A stretch of 64,000 nucleotides of DNA from Siphonodentalium dalli (taxonomy: Eukaryota > Mollusca > Scaphopoda > Gadilida > Siphonodentaliidae), in assembly GCA_032622095.1 (NCBI GenBank), contig CP136063.1, forward strand, positions 35,872,106-35,936,105, read 5' to 3'. The position numbers and the translations under genes are program-made. This document shows positions 1 to 11,879 of this stretch, piece after piece (the first letter of the stretch is position 1; every line of letters starts with the position of its first letter). Below the pieces are notes generated by a model. The model was not told the origin of the DNA, made no database searches, and saw only the letters and a list, made by a program, of their open reading frames with translations.

Positions 1-3000
1 CACTTACTGTTCAGTAACTGAACACATCCGGGGCTGAACGCGTTCAAATCTGAACACTCTTATTTGCAGTGTATATAATTGTATGTAGTTAATCTGGACT
101 GTTTGGTTATGACAGGGCTCTCGCTGCCGCTTGCTCAGTCGACCAAATGCAACAATAATTAATATCTTAGAATTATAAATAATCATTAAAATAAATATAG
201 CTAATATGATATAATGAGGCAGGCGTGTATAATAAGTCCAGTTGTGATTATTCACAACGAACCCCCCCCCCCCCATTCGTTAGCGATGCATGTACGGTGA
301 TGACAGTCTGTACAATTATGTTACTCGATTAATCCGTTACTGTTTTATGCTAATTCATTGAGAACGAACAAGGTTCATTAAGAGTGTTGCTCTCGGGGTT
401 TCTCCATTTCATATCAGTGTCATATTAGTACATAATATAGATGTACAGTTGCGAGAAAATGTTTTTGAATTGGCTATTTATGATTTTATTTCAAGTACAT
501 TTTGGTTTATCGCTGACCATTGCCATGGTTTTAGAAACTTTGAAAAGTGCTGATGTAAGAATTCCATTAATAAATTCCACCAGTTCTCTGTTGATATTTA
601 CATATTTACCTTGTTTTCTGGTAGAATTCCCTTTGACAGGCTGAATTTAATTTCTATGTTCTCTTCCGTATGTGCGTCCATGCGGTTTGTATGGCACACA
701 ATAAGCGTACAATTCGTGGTACAACCCTGGAAAAATATCATTATCAGCCTTAACATGTACATGTATAATATCGTGACTGCGTTCATGTCTGAAGATACCA
801 ACACATATGTGTGTGGCAATACAGAGAGGAAAGCACAGGTATGTCGCGAGTATTTAAATGGGTACTGTATGCCATTTTCAATAAATTCCCGGTGATAAAA
901 GCGATCTAATATCGACAATATATAGAAAACTAATTAATTTGATTCGAATGTGTATTTCTGTAAACGTTTAGGTTATAGGTTATCTTAAAATCAAAGTTAA
1001 TAATTAGATATAAATTTAATTTATGACTGGAGCTATTAATTAAATTACGAACTTCTGTGTACAAGACGTAATCAAAATAATTCATGGATAGTGGACTGGG
1101 TAATGTGTGGCACACATGATCGTGTAAACAAATTGTTGTTACGGGGCGTATATTCAAGCCACTCACTGACTTAAATGAGTATATGGGATTAGTATGCCTA
1201 TAATATAACATTTATTTGATATATTTGCTTGAAAACTGTCCAAAAATTACTCGACAACGACAATTGGCATTTTCGCATTCCGGCTAATCTGCCATCCATA
1301 ACATTACTTCGTACTCAACAGACTGTCAAATTATGGAATTCTCGTTACCTTATTCTACGACACATAAACTATGGAATCCAACAACATGTGTGTACAGTAT
1401 CCTTTAATAAAATGTAATAACAAATCGGAATTTGAAGTTATATTTAAGTTTTAGGACCAAGAGTCAATACAATGAAGAGTTTAATATTAAATACAAATTG
1501 TATTTAGTAGCTTGTAATACTAATTATGTGTGAAACATCACAGATGTTTCGTAGTACATCGGGAATTTAGCACTATTATCTTTGAGATAAACATAATGGC
1601 CCGATTCGTCATCTAAGGTTTAAACCTGGTCTACGTAAACCTCAAGGTTTAAACCGCCGTGTGTCAGCAAAATTCGTGGTTTAAGGTCTAAGTGACGCAC
1701 TCGTCATCTCTGGTTTAGACCTGGTCCAGCCAAACCAGTGGTTTATCAGTAGTGTCTCTGTATCGCCGAGATAATTAGTCGTACTTTCCTAGTGCGGACC
1801 GCCTCGTTTTATTGATTGCGAAAATCAATAATTACGACAGCGACCATATTTTTGATTGGAAATGTATAAGCGAGAAGCATTCACACCTTTAAAGCGTGTG
1901 GGGATAAGTTTTTGTCAATTTCGATATTTTGTTTGCGTTTTATAAATTTAGGGTCTATTCTTATTGCACACGCGCTGGCGATTAATCGATGCGTTTTGTA
2001 AGGTGCGTGTTAGCATAACGCAGAGCTATTCGTGACCAATTACCTTCCTCAGACAACCACGTCCGATTCGTGACCAATCATCTTCGGCAATCAACCTCGT
2101 CCTCATATAGCCGTTACAGAGAATGGCATGGTTCACTCATTGTGATGTTTACAACTATCTTTTGTCTTCTTTTTTTGTGGCTTGTGGCAATCACAACGGC
2201 ATTCCTTTATTACCGAGTTCCGAGTTTTTGACAAGGAAACCTACAGGTATGGCAGAGCACAAAGTTACACAAGTACAAACCATTCAGCCGGCAGGGCCAT
2301 GTACGCGCTTTTAACACTAATACGATATGACATGTTATAACATGTCAGTGATATATGACTTGATAGTTGTCACATGTGCACGTTATCAGTATAAGCAAGT
2401 GTACACATTTTCAAAATTAAATTTCAGGCAGATTTGAATAAATTCATTTTGAAATATCAAGAAAACGTTCACAAAACGTACTGCAGACCGTCCATTCGAT
2501 ATGCGATCATGTTTTATTTCTGTTTGAATATATTTTATTTTCATTGTATTTCCGCTTCATACCGTAGCTACATGCGAATAATGCAACTTTGTTCGCACGC
2601 ACAACATATACATGTTATGTATGTGCATATAACTTTATCGCCATAATAGGATGGACATAGGCTATAGACCCACATGCCTTGACGACTGTATTAGCATACT
2701 AATATTAGATGGGCATATTATCTGGACCCATCTAGCACACAAAAGTCAGAGTAATTAAACACTGGCAGGTGGACCAAAGGACATTTAAGATATAGTCAAA
2801 CCAGGAGACTATTGGAATGGAACATGGTTTATACATAACTGTGAAACGAAATTTCCTACATAATATTGGTGATGCAAATTGTCAGTTCGGAAAAGTTACA
2901 AATATTTGGTGTAGTCTCCCACACACATGCTAATATATAATTAACGAATTACATAAAAACAATATTAATTAAGCAGTAGATATTACAATTTTCCAACTTA

Positions 3001-3380
3001 GTTTCTGAAACCAGCTTTGTGTGACCCACATTATGTGAGTAAATGGGGGATGCCCAATAGCAGAAGAGTCCACATATAGAGGTACCATGTCTTGCCCACC
3101 GGAAGCTGACATAAGCTAATGATAGGCAGAGCACCCTGCTGTAACGGCAGTTTCTGATATATAGTCATAAAGAATAGGAACAGAAAAGATAGCAGAAACC
3201 CAAAGAACACATACAAATTTTGTGTGATGATTTATGTTTCATAATAAGAATTAATTTAAGCTTTAATTTATGTGCATGTGACTTCCTGATCTGTAAAATA
3301 CAGGAATGTAATTTTGGTGGATCTGAGAATCAAGATAACGAACTTCCCTCGTACACTCGACCAGTCTCAATGTATTTATC
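1..3380. other. Non-coding stretch, no supported gene
   Basis: I see no supported exon here. Open frames are short (under 110 codons), lack splice logic or family motifs, and overlap on both strands. There is a G/C homopolymer at about 263-274 and a short palindrome near position 10. A patch at 1600-1740 has several TTTAAACC-type words next to ATTCGTCATC. A similar patch in reverse orientation lies at 44890-44960, so this is probably an old dispersed repeat. If the integrin gene continues downstream on the minus strand, its later exons could be here or beyond the left edge, but I could not recognise them. Confidence 0.5.
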
Positions 3381-3384
3381 TGAA

Positions 3385-3835
3385 TTCTTACCGTTCTTCC
3401 CGTGAACGTGTACACGTATATCCCATAAGTTTCAATTTGCATTTATGTACATGTATCTGCATACTTACCGGGCGCAGCGTGTTCACGTAAACCTACACCC
3501 GGCCGGCTACAGGGACTGTGTATCATTCCTTACTGTATTTCTAGTGTTCCTTCGATTAGTTTCGGTGGATTTATACCAAACCGTATCGGATTCCCCGTGT
3601 TCGTGTAAACGTATTCCCTACTGGGTTTAATTGATTTATCATCCTTACCGTACTTCCCGTGTTCACGTAAACGTACACCCGACTAGTTTTAGTGGGTTTA
3701 TATCAATCCGTATCGTACTTCCCATGTTCACGTAAACGTAAACCCGACTAGTTTTAGTGGGTTTATATCAATCCGTATCGTACTTCCCATGTTCACGTAA
3801 ACGTAAACCCGACAAGTTTCAATGGATTTATCTAC
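3385..3835. repeat. Degenerate ~65-bp tandem repeat beside the integrin exon
   Basis: Units share the words CGTGTTCACGTAAACGTA, ACTAGTTTTAGTGGGTTTAT and CAATCCGTATCG. The last two or three units (3660-3830) are nearly identical, while the leftmost ones are strongly diverged. The array abuts the donor side of the minus-strand integrin exon at 3836 and forms the start of the following intron. On the minus strand the integrin reading frame stays open through the array to about 3728. Confidence 0.8.
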
Positions 3836-3928
3836 GTTGTAGTAGGTCGGCTCGCGAACGATGATGTCATCCCTGCCGTCACCATTCACGCCCAGAACAC
3901 AAACGGCTGACCCGAAATATCCTGCAAT
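3836..3928 (-). CDS. Integrin alpha, FG-GAP beta-propeller exon (partial)
   Basis: This 93-bp exon encodes 31 residues on the minus strand. The peptide begins IAGYFGSAV and contains GVNGDGRDDIIV, which is the FG-GAP blade pattern of integrin alpha chains: a YFG start, a calcium-loop D/N-x-N-G-D-G-x-D-D, then the I-V strand. The usual V-G-A-P-x-Y ending is seen as V-R-E-P-T-Y. It starts after a consensus acceptor (tatatacag) and ends at a GTAGAT donor, phase 0 on both sides. Integrin alpha pairs with a beta chain at the plasma membrane and binds matrix ligands through this propeller. The preceding exon found (13993-14078) also ends in phase 0, but the usual 40-50 residues between these two blocks are missing, so at least one exon in the 10-kb intron was not recognised. 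A related FG-GAP protein cannot be excluded. Confidence 0.8.
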
Positions 3929-3949
3929 CTGTATATACACAGTAAGGTA

Positions 3950-4555
3950 ACGTGGGGGTAATATTGACACTATGTGGGTATAATATTGACACTATCTGGG
4001 GGTAATATTGACACTATGTGGCGGTAATATTGACACTATGTGGGGGTAATATTGACACTATGTGGGGTGGAATATTCACATTGTGTGGGGGTAATATTGA
4101 CACTATGTAGGGTAATATTGACACTATGAGGGGGTAATATTGATACTATGTGGGGTAATATTGACACTATGTGGGGGTAATATTGACACTATGTTGGGGT
4201 AATATTGACACTATGTTGGGGTAATATTGACATTGATACTATTTGGGGGTAATATTGATACTATGATGGGGTAATATTGACATTTAAACTATGTGGGGGT
4301 AATATTGATACTATGTGGGGTAATATTGACACTATGTTGGGGTAATATTGACACTATGTTGGGGTAATATTGACATTGATACTATGTGGGGGTAATATTG
4401 ACACTATATGGGTGTAATATTGACATTGATACTATGTGTGGATAATATTGATACTATGTGGGGGTAACATTGACACTATGTGGGGGTACTATTGAAACTA
4501 TGTGGGGGTAATATTGACAATATGTGGGGTACTATTGACAATATGTGGAATAAAC
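3950..4555. repeat. Minisatellite, ~22-24-bp unit (GGTAATATTGACACTATGTG)
   Basis: About 25 head-to-tail copies of a unit read as GGGGTAATATTGACACTATGT. Variants include TTGATACTATG and an expanded form with a duplicated GACATTGA. The array starts about 20 bp upstream of the integrin exon's acceptor (minus strand), inside the intron. Unit length is not a multiple of three throughout, and no coding frame is kept. Confidence 0.95.
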
Positions 4556-5085
4556 TGTATGTAATGTAAGATATGCAAGAATTGTGTGTGATATAGACAC
4601 AACATGTGTATCCAGGGGATGTACACGTGCAACACTCGTTCGTTTTTGTTTGGAAAGACAGGGCTGTTCCGGTGTATAATCATGTTATACGTTTTTGGGG
4701 CGATCGATCGTCCGTATTTGTTGATATCATAATCAACTTGTTATAGGTCTGCACATCGTGACCAAATGTTTATACAGCGGGTTTCCCTTGATTATATATA
4801 AGGTCCATGCAACTATACCACAAATTGAATTGTCGAAAGCGAAAATAATGTCTAAAATCATAAATGAAAAGACCGTATAATTCAGCCATTGACAAATTTT
4901 CATGAAATGTGAATTAACAGCAACATCGACTCAGCTAAACAAACCGTTAATCTCAATGCAAATCTGACACATGAGGTTATAGCAAATGATGATCTTATCA
5001 AAACATCACGCCATATAGCAGAAAACGACCAGCCATAGTTACAATGTCACAATACAGAAGCAATAATTGCGGGTGCGTCGTTTGA

Positions 5086-5116
5086 GTATGCACGTACATG
5101 CATTGTACGTGCATAC
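5086..5116. repeat. Perfect 13-bp-stem hairpin
   Basis: GTATGCACGTACA is followed by a 5-nt loop (TGCAT) and its exact reverse complement. The rest of 4556-5300 has no supported feature. Confidence 0.85.
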
Positions 5117-5301
5117 ACACGTGAGTTTAATACACAAGTTGAATTCGTACACCTCGCCGAATAAAAACATAAATAAACTCGTGATATGACAAGATGCTAG
5201 TGGGTCCTGTTGATTTACAATGTAGCTAGTAGTATGATATTCGTGGGCCAAAATTGTTATGTTTCTCACATTAGTCTTATCGGTGAGATTTAGGGATAGT
5301 C

Positions 5302-5740
5302 AGTGTCGCTAACGAGGTCGTTGTCGTAATGTTGTATACATAGATGCCCACCGTGTGCATTTCTGTATACATAAATGCACACCAGTCTCGCGTAGTGTCA
5401 CGTGACAGGGTCATTGTCGTAGTGTTTTCTACATACATGCACACGTGTTGATATTTTTTGTAAGTTCATTTTCTTCCGTTCATCGATCAAACAACCATGC
5501 AGTTCGTTCGGTCCATGTTTAATACCGGTACTATAAGATCAATATGCGACCCATGATCAATTGTTTGCAGTTTCGTCATTGTGATAAAAGAATGGCTTTA
5601 TCAGAACTACGGAAGAAAATATAGTCCGAATTGAAGCAGACGGCAATGATTTACGGCAACATTTCATTCTCGCGCCGACTGAGACTGGTGTGCATTTATG
5701 TACAAAACGTTACGAAAACGACCCCATTAGTGTCAGCGTC
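5302..5740. mobile_element. Probable MITE with imperfect inverted ends
   Basis: The left part carries TACATAAATGCACACCAGTC (5369-5390 region). The right part (5686-5708) carries its reverse complement, GACTGGTGTGCATTTATGTA. Outside these, both ends keep a G-GTCGTT-TCGTAA-GT-TT pattern in opposite orientation. Spacing of about 300 bp and no coding capacity suggest a small non-autonomous DNA transposon. I could not define a clean target-site duplication, so the borders are approximate. Confidence 0.5.
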
Positions 5741-6189
5741 TGTATGGAGCATCCAATAACATATATATTAGTGAAAATATGATGGCGCTGCTTGTGGAAA
5801 ATAGAGTAATTTGATTACGGTCGATTTACAAGGGTGTGACTAATTACCGCCCGGGACCGCCCGGACCGCCCGGGACCGCCCGGGTGGCCCCACGTGACCG
5901 TGGACACAATATCTCGACGTTATAACGTAGCGACATGCCAACTGAGGGCAACATAGAAAAATTTACTCGCTCGCTCGTCTCCGGTCGGTCATATTAACCC
6001 CACAAATGCCGATATTGGCTAAAAGAGCCTGTGTGATTACTGGTGTCTTCGTGTGTTTTCAGACAGATTATTTAGGTGATTCTCGGTAGTGCAATACACA
6101 TGAGTGTTAATTCCATATATTGACTCGTTGAGGCGTCCACGGCCGATGTTATTAACCCCTAAAATTCCGGTAAAATAGTGTATAAACAA

Positions 6190-7400
6190 AAAAACCCTGG
6201 GACCGCCCGGGACCGCCCGGGCGGCCCCATGGGTGCTTGGGCACTATATCTCAAAGTTATAACATAGCGACATACCCCACGAGGTCAACCTAGAAAATGT
6301 TACCCACTCGCTCGACTCCGGCCGGTGTTATTAACCCCTCAAAATCCGATAAAATGGTATAAAAACAAAAAGAACACTGAGACCACCCGGGACCGCACCC
6401 GGGAGGCCCCATGGGCCCGTGGACACTATATCTCGACGTTATAACGTAGCGACATACCCCATGAGGTCAACATATACAACTGTACTCGCTCGCTCGACTC
6501 CGGTCGGTGTTATTAATCCCTCAATATCCGATAAAATGGTATATAATCAAAAAGAACATTGGGCCGCCCGGGTGGCCCCCTGGGCACGTGGACACTATAT
6601 ATCGACGTTACAACGTAGCGACATACCCCACGAGGTCAACATAGAAAATGTTACTCGCTCGCTCGAATCCGGCCGGTGTTATTAACCCCTCAAGATCCGA
6701 TAAAATGGTATATAAACAAAATGAACAATGGGACCTCCCGGGACCGCCCGGGCGGCCCCACGGGCCCGAGGACACTATATCTCGACGTTATAACATAGCG
6801 ACATACCCCACGAGGTTAACCTAGAATATGTTACTCGCTCGCTCGACTTCGGTCGGTGTTATTAACCCCTCAAAATCCGATAAAATGGTATATAAACAAA
6901 AAGAACATTGGGACCGCCCGGGAGGCCCCATGGGCCCTTGGACACTATATCTCGACGTTATAACGTAGCGACATACCTCACGAGGTCAACATATAAAATG
7001 GTACTCGCTCGCTCGACTCCGGCCGGTGTTATTAACCCCTCAAAATCCGATAAAATGGTATATAAACAAAAAGAACACTGAGACCGCCCGGGACCGCCCG
7101 GGAGGCCCCATGGGCCCGTGGACACTATATCTCGACGTTATAACGTAGCGACATACCCCACGATGTCAACATAGAAAATGATACTCGCTCGCTCGACTCC
7201 GGCCGGTGTTATTAACCCCTCAAAATCCGATAAAATGGTATATAATCAAAAAGAACATTGGGACCGCCGGGCGCCCCCCCCCCCTGTGCCCGTGGACACT
7301 ATATCTCGACGTTATAACGTAGCGACATACCCCACGAGGTCAACCTAGAAACTGTTACTCGCTTACTCGACTCCGGCCGGTATTATTAACCCCATAAAAA
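6190..7400. repeat. ~175-bp tandem repeat array, left arm of the foldback element
   Basis: About seven units. Each has a GC-rich block (GACCGCCCGGGACCGCCCGG, often followed by GGCCCCATGGGCCC), then GTGGACACTATATCTCGACG, a palindromic GTTATAAC, GTAGCGACATACCCC, TCGCTCGCTCGACTCCGGCC, GGTGTTATTAACCCCTCAAA and ATCCGATAAAATGGTATA. The array is closed at 7380-7530 by a second, direct copy of the element's subterminal motif. That suggests the arm grew by duplication or was captured from another copy. Confidence 0.9.
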
Positions 7401-8394
7401 TCCGATATTGGCTAAGAGGGCACGGACAGCTCGGTGTCTTCTTTTGATTTCGGACAGCATATTTTGATGATGCATGGTAGTGCAATACCACCTGATAGTG
7501 ACTTCCATATATTGACTCGCTGACGCGTCAACACAAAATCCCGCAAAATACCGTATCACCATAAATATTCGGCCCTACATGATCGTAAATATCGCAATTT
7601 TCTTGAATGTTTTCAATAAAAATTAATAACTTTACACCTATAATTTTTATATTTTGACACGAGCGGGTGTAATTGAGAGTCTGAAGAGAGCCGCGGCAGA
7701 TGTTTGAATGTGTTGATATCAATTAGCAGTAAAACGGTATCGCAATTGTTATATTGTATACATTAACCCGTTCACAATAATCAGAAGACATATTGGCGGA
7801 GTTAAATCGAAACTGTGTTTTCATAACACTTGGGGAAGACGAACAGGTAATCTCGTGACAACAGTGGAGATTTGCGATGAGGTTTCCGTGTTTTTATTGC
7901 AATCGACAATGGTCGTAATCCCAAAATCTTCTTGGTGCTAGACAATAACGATCAACATGACGAAGAGAGTATTTGTGATACTGGAAACCCGTGTAATTAA
8001 TTTGCTTACCGTCCAATCACACGATATTTCGTTATGGGGTAGATTATATATAATCGTGTGTGAATTAAAAATAAAATTTAATTCTAAATATCTTAAAATC
8101 ATGCGACCACGTATTCGATTCACACTTCCATCCATGGTGCTGTATCCGTGTTCCGTCTGCTCTACTGAAGCTGAAGATGAGTCAATATAGTTTATATGGG
8201 GGGGGGGGGTGACCATATTACATAATATATATTTTCTTTATTAGCTCCACATATGGAGAGTATGATGACCTCCATCACCGGGAATAATGTTTTCAGTCCT
8301 TGCCCAAAAGGTCGTGGGTTGGGTTGCAATATATGGGGAGGTACTTTGACCAGGAAAATCCTATTATACATGTCCAGTTGACATCAGAGGTCTT

Positions 8395-8630
8395 AAAAGG
8401 GCACTAATTATTAATAAAATAAAATCATTAATTATATAACCAAAATTGTTGAAATCTGATCTGTGAAAATTGAAACATGTGGGTGAAATTGGCCCATGGC
8501 GTGTCAAGAGAAAAGGGCACTAAGTATTGGTAAAATAAAATAATTAATTTTATAACCAAAATTGTTGCAATCTGATCGGTGAGAATTGAAACATGTGGGT
8601 AAAATTAGCCCACAGCGTATCAAGAGTTAT
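8395..8630. repeat. Two-copy tandem repeat, 116-bp period
   Basis: AAAAGGGCACTAA begins each copy (8395 and 8511). Both copies continue with ACCAAAATTGTTG, ATCTGAT, AATTGAAACATGTGGGT and GCCCA. It lies inside the foldback element's interior, just before an AATAAACGCTCTTTATT motif (8693-8709) found elsewhere in the window. Confidence 0.8.
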
Positions 8631-9505
8631 AGATGCTGTTGACTTCAGACGACTTAAAGGGGCATATACGAGCAATTGTTGGCTAATTTTACAATAAACG
8701 CTCTTTATTTGTCATAATATGATAATATTCCAGGCATGTATAAATTGGTGCGTTAGATTAGACTAGTCGATCCTTAAATAGTGACTTTTCAATTTCTATA
8801 AGTGGAGATAGAGCTGCGAACAAATATATGTGATCTGATTTGGGGCGGGGGGGATAACGTTTCTAGGTTGACCTCGTGGGGTATGGCGCTACGTTATAAC
8901 GTCGAGATATAGTGTCCACGGGCCCATGGGGCCTCCCGGGCGGTCCCGGGCGGTCCCAGTGTTCTTTTTGTTTATATACCATTTTATCGGATTTTGAGGG
9001 GTTAATAACACCGGCCGGAGTCGAGCGAGCGAGTAACATTTTCTAGGTTGACCTCGTAGGGTATGTCGCTATCTTATAACGTCGAGATATAGTGTCCACG
9101 AGCCCATGGGGCCGCCCGGGCGGTCCCGGGCGGTCCCAAGGTTCTTTTTGTTTATACACTATTTTACCGGAGTTTGAGGGGTTAATAACATTGGCCGTGG
9201 ACGCGTCAACGAGTCAATATATGGAATTAACACTCAGGTGTATTGCACTACCGAGAATCACCAAAACAATCTGTCTGAAAACACACGAAGACATCGGTAA
9301 TCACACAGGCTCTTTTAGCCAATATCGGCATTTGTGGGGTTAATATGACCGGCCGGAGACGAGCGAGCGAGTAAAGTTTTCTATGTTGCCCTCAGGTGGC
9401 ATGTCGCTACGTTATAACGTCGATATATTGTGTCCACGGGCCACGTGGGGCCACCCGGGCGGTCCCGGGCGGTCCTGGGCGGTAATTAGTCACACCGATT
9501 TACAA

Positions 9506-10258
9506 CAGCCAACATAGTCTTTATTACATTATTAAAATAGATATGTGTTCTTGGATTTTTATAGAAATAACGAATTTTAATTATTCGGCGTAGCAAAATA
9601 CTCTTAAATTGGCAACAGTTTCGCAAACTTTTGTGCCAGCTTATATGCTATTTATAACTCTCATAAGTATGTCTTTATTTATGTGAATAACATGGCGACA
9701 CACTCGCTCCTTCGTAACAATAAACAATTCAATGATCATTTAACTCCTTGTCATGTTCCATTGCGATTCTGAATGTTATTTCGTCACGAAAACAAACATG
9801 GTACATGTTTAGTACGACAAAGTTTAAATCATGTTTCTTAGTGAAACTCACACAATGGTGATATCCATATTCAACAATTATTGTCTATACATATAAACAA
9901 GTAATAATAATAATAATAATAATCATACATTTAATTACACGCATTAGACATGGAATTAGTTTCAATGCGTTGGACAATTATTACCCCGATGAGCCTGAAC
10001 ATTCAGTAATCCATCTACTGCTCCCCGGGGACAGGGGGAGGTACAGTCACAATGTGACTAGTATACTGACAAGATCTTTCACTGCTCATAATCGGGTACC
10101 CGTGTTAACGCTTGGGTGGAGCGAAACAGACACAGTACGAGTGACCTTGCTCAGGGGTCACAACTTGGCGCGAAATTCGAACAGCGTGCGATCTCACAAT
10201 TGCCCGCTAATCGATTTTTGGACAAGCCACTGTTGTGTGAAACTCACTTTGGCCAGCT
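9506..10258. other. No gene seen; possible SINE body on the minus strand
   Basis: Positions 9506-9990 show nothing beyond a short TAA microsatellite at about 9901-9922. Positions 10000-10258 lie directly downstream, in minus orientation, of the tRNA-like head at 10259-10331 and could be its SINE body. I could not define a 3' tail or target-site duplication. Confidence 0.35.
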
Positions 10259-10331
10259 GGAGGCGCGAACGCATGCCGATGTGTTGACAGCAACACAAGT
10301 CCGACGCGCTAACCACCGGACCACGGAGCTC
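10259..10331 (-). tRNA. tRNA-like sequence: SINE head or tRNA pseudogene
   Basis: The minus strand reads GGAGCTCCGTGGTCCGGTGG, then TTAGCGCGTCGGAC, and ends GCGTTCGCGCCTCC, about 74 nt in all. TGGTCCGGTGGTTAGCGC looks like a D-arm/A-box of polymerase III promoters. GCGTTCGCGCC sits where a T-arm/B-box should be, and the first and last four bases can pair as an acceptor stem. The middle does not form an obvious anticodon arm, so a working tRNA is unlikely. A tRNA-derived SINE head is the better guess. Confidence 0.5.
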
Positions 10332-10559
10332 CACATTTTTCTCCCAGTCCCCTGGAATTATTTCACCCAAATTTGGTGTGGTGACGGGGTAATCTGGCGG
10401 ATGGTATAAAGGCGTTAGTGTGTTTCAAGATGTTGATTTAATACAAAATCATCATAACTTAGAAAACACAATAAATAAATAGTTAAATTGTTAAATTGAA
10501 ATTCAATCCATATAAAATAAAATATTAGTTTTTGTTTTTTTAAATTTAAAAATGTTTAA

Positions 10560-11057
10560 ACGATAAAGGGGCCGCCACTGAAGCTGACTAAGATGAGAAT
10601 GTGAGCTAAGCGTATACATGGATGCATGCCCTTATATGACGCACAAGTGGGCCACATACCCCTTTGTGCAGAGGCCGCATACCCCACCAACGCCGAATAA
10701 AGGCTTCAATAAGGAACCTGTTTCTGCTTGTAGTTAAATATAGCTATATAAAGGTTACATCCAGGATGTGCCAGGTATGGTGACCTGCTGTCGCATTAGT
10801 AATGCACTGGCAGTGATAGAACAAGTTTTTGCTGGTGCCGAGGTCATGACAACCTGCCACTAACATAAATGTCAGTATTCATCAAACTAGACCATGCTGT
10901 TTTCCATGTGAAGAAAATATATAGTTGTCGTTGTTCTGAACCGTTTATGGTATCAAAAATCAGTGCGTGCTATTTTTTTTAATAGTTTCGTGTTATGATA
11001 ATGCTAAGTACCCGTTCTGAGATTCCGTTTCCGATGAACACAAATGCCACCATTTTT
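10560..11057. repeat. Dispersed repeat fragment shared with 24925-25010
   Basis: The words ACAAGTGGGCCACA and ATAAAGGCTTCAATAAGGA (10648-10715) match, in reverse orientation and imperfectly, the stretch around 24930-25010, which on that strand reads ACAAATGGGCCATAAGCC and AATAAAGGCTCCTGAATAAA. No coding capacity is seen. Confidence 0.4.
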
Positions 11058-11868
11058 GTACGGGGCAGGGGTGGCACCAGAAAATCCCCGACAGGGGAGC
11101 TGTGCTCCCCTACAGGGGGGCTATACTAAATTACACCATATTGCCTGTTGGTATGTGAAATGAGCGCACATAGTGTGTGTGGTGAACCAATGAACAAAAT
11201 CATATTGAAGTAATTATAGTCTCTTAGCTGGAGCCTGGAAAATTCTAATAGATCTGCAGTTGCTTATGATTGATGAACATTATCACATATGTAAATAATA
11301 ACACATATATTATGGTGGTGTCAATTAAACTTGAATTAAGGCTTCGCCACACTAATATTTGACCTGAGACAAGTCAGTGATATGATAATTAAATTTCTTT
11401 TAAATTATTGCCAATATTGGCACATGTGATACATCAAACTGTATCACTGGCAGGGATATAGCTAACATGTGGCCATATTGTAGGTACTCAATGGTTATAT
11501 AGACCAATGTGGCCATTGTGACGAATGCCAGAGTAGCCAGTAATGATAAAGCATACATGTTTCAATAGATTTTCATTACCACTAAAACGTAAAACGCTGA
11601 TGGTGTAACAATACAGGGGAATACACCCCCCTGATTTAATGGGAACATGTGCCATGAATATTTTGTGTGGGATATATTCCGCTGTATGTTCTCTCTCTGA
11701 CACTTTCCCACAGTGACAGTCTGTACATGATTACTTCATCTTATACACACAACCGACTTACATATAGAAAATCCTCGACAAGTCATCCCCGACGAGGGGG
11801 CTAGAGCTCCCCGACAAGGGGGTTGTATCCCCCCCGTGCCCCCCACTGGCCCCACCCCTGGTACGGGG
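11058..11868. mobile_element. hAT-type non-autonomous element, 795 bp, 8-bp TSD GTACGGGG
   Basis: GTACGGGG stands at 11058-11065 and again at 11861-11868. Between them the element starts CAGGGGTGGCACC and ends GGCCCCACCCCTG, so the tips are inverted CAGGGGTGG repeats. An 8-bp duplication and a CAGGGGTG tip are hallmarks of the hAT superfamily. Subterminal GC-rich blocks (CCCCGACAGGGGAGC at the left, CTCCCCGACAAGGGGG at the right) are also in inverted relation. No transposase is encoded, so it must depend on one in trans. Confidence 0.85.
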
Positions 11869-11879
11869 TCAGTACATTG

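Larger units (their letters stand above)
5822..9505. mobile_element. Foldback DNA transposon, about 3.66 kb, with 9-10-bp target-site duplication
   Basis: The element body runs about 5832-9495. CGATTTACAA occurs directly before the left end (5822-5831) and directly after the right end (9496-9505). The ends are inverted repeats starting GTGTGACTAATTACCGCCC. The outer arms match over roughly 450 bp (5832-6300 against the reverse complement of 9030-9495). Inside, a ~175-bp unit is repeated about seven times on the left (6190-7400) and about twice, inverted, on the right (8860-9200). Interior 7530-8860 has no recognisable transposase. The long, internally repetitive arms and 9-10-bp duplication fit foldback elements and some Mutator-like families; the superfamily is inference. 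It sits in a putative integrin intron. Confidence 0.85.

Noticed and set aside
598-918. Overlapping plus and minus frames near the left edge as small genes
   Set aside because: They are antisense to each other, without domains or regulatory context.
1600-1740. Regulatory cluster of TTTAAACC words
   Set aside because: The same words recur at 44890-44960 in reverse, so an old dispersed repeat explains them better.
6419-6685. Open frame within the foldback repeats
   Set aside because: It simply reads two repeat units. The equivalent frame is not conserved in the other units.
9092-9343. Open frame in the right foldback arm as transposase
   Set aside because: It lies in the inverted repeat and has no transposase motif.
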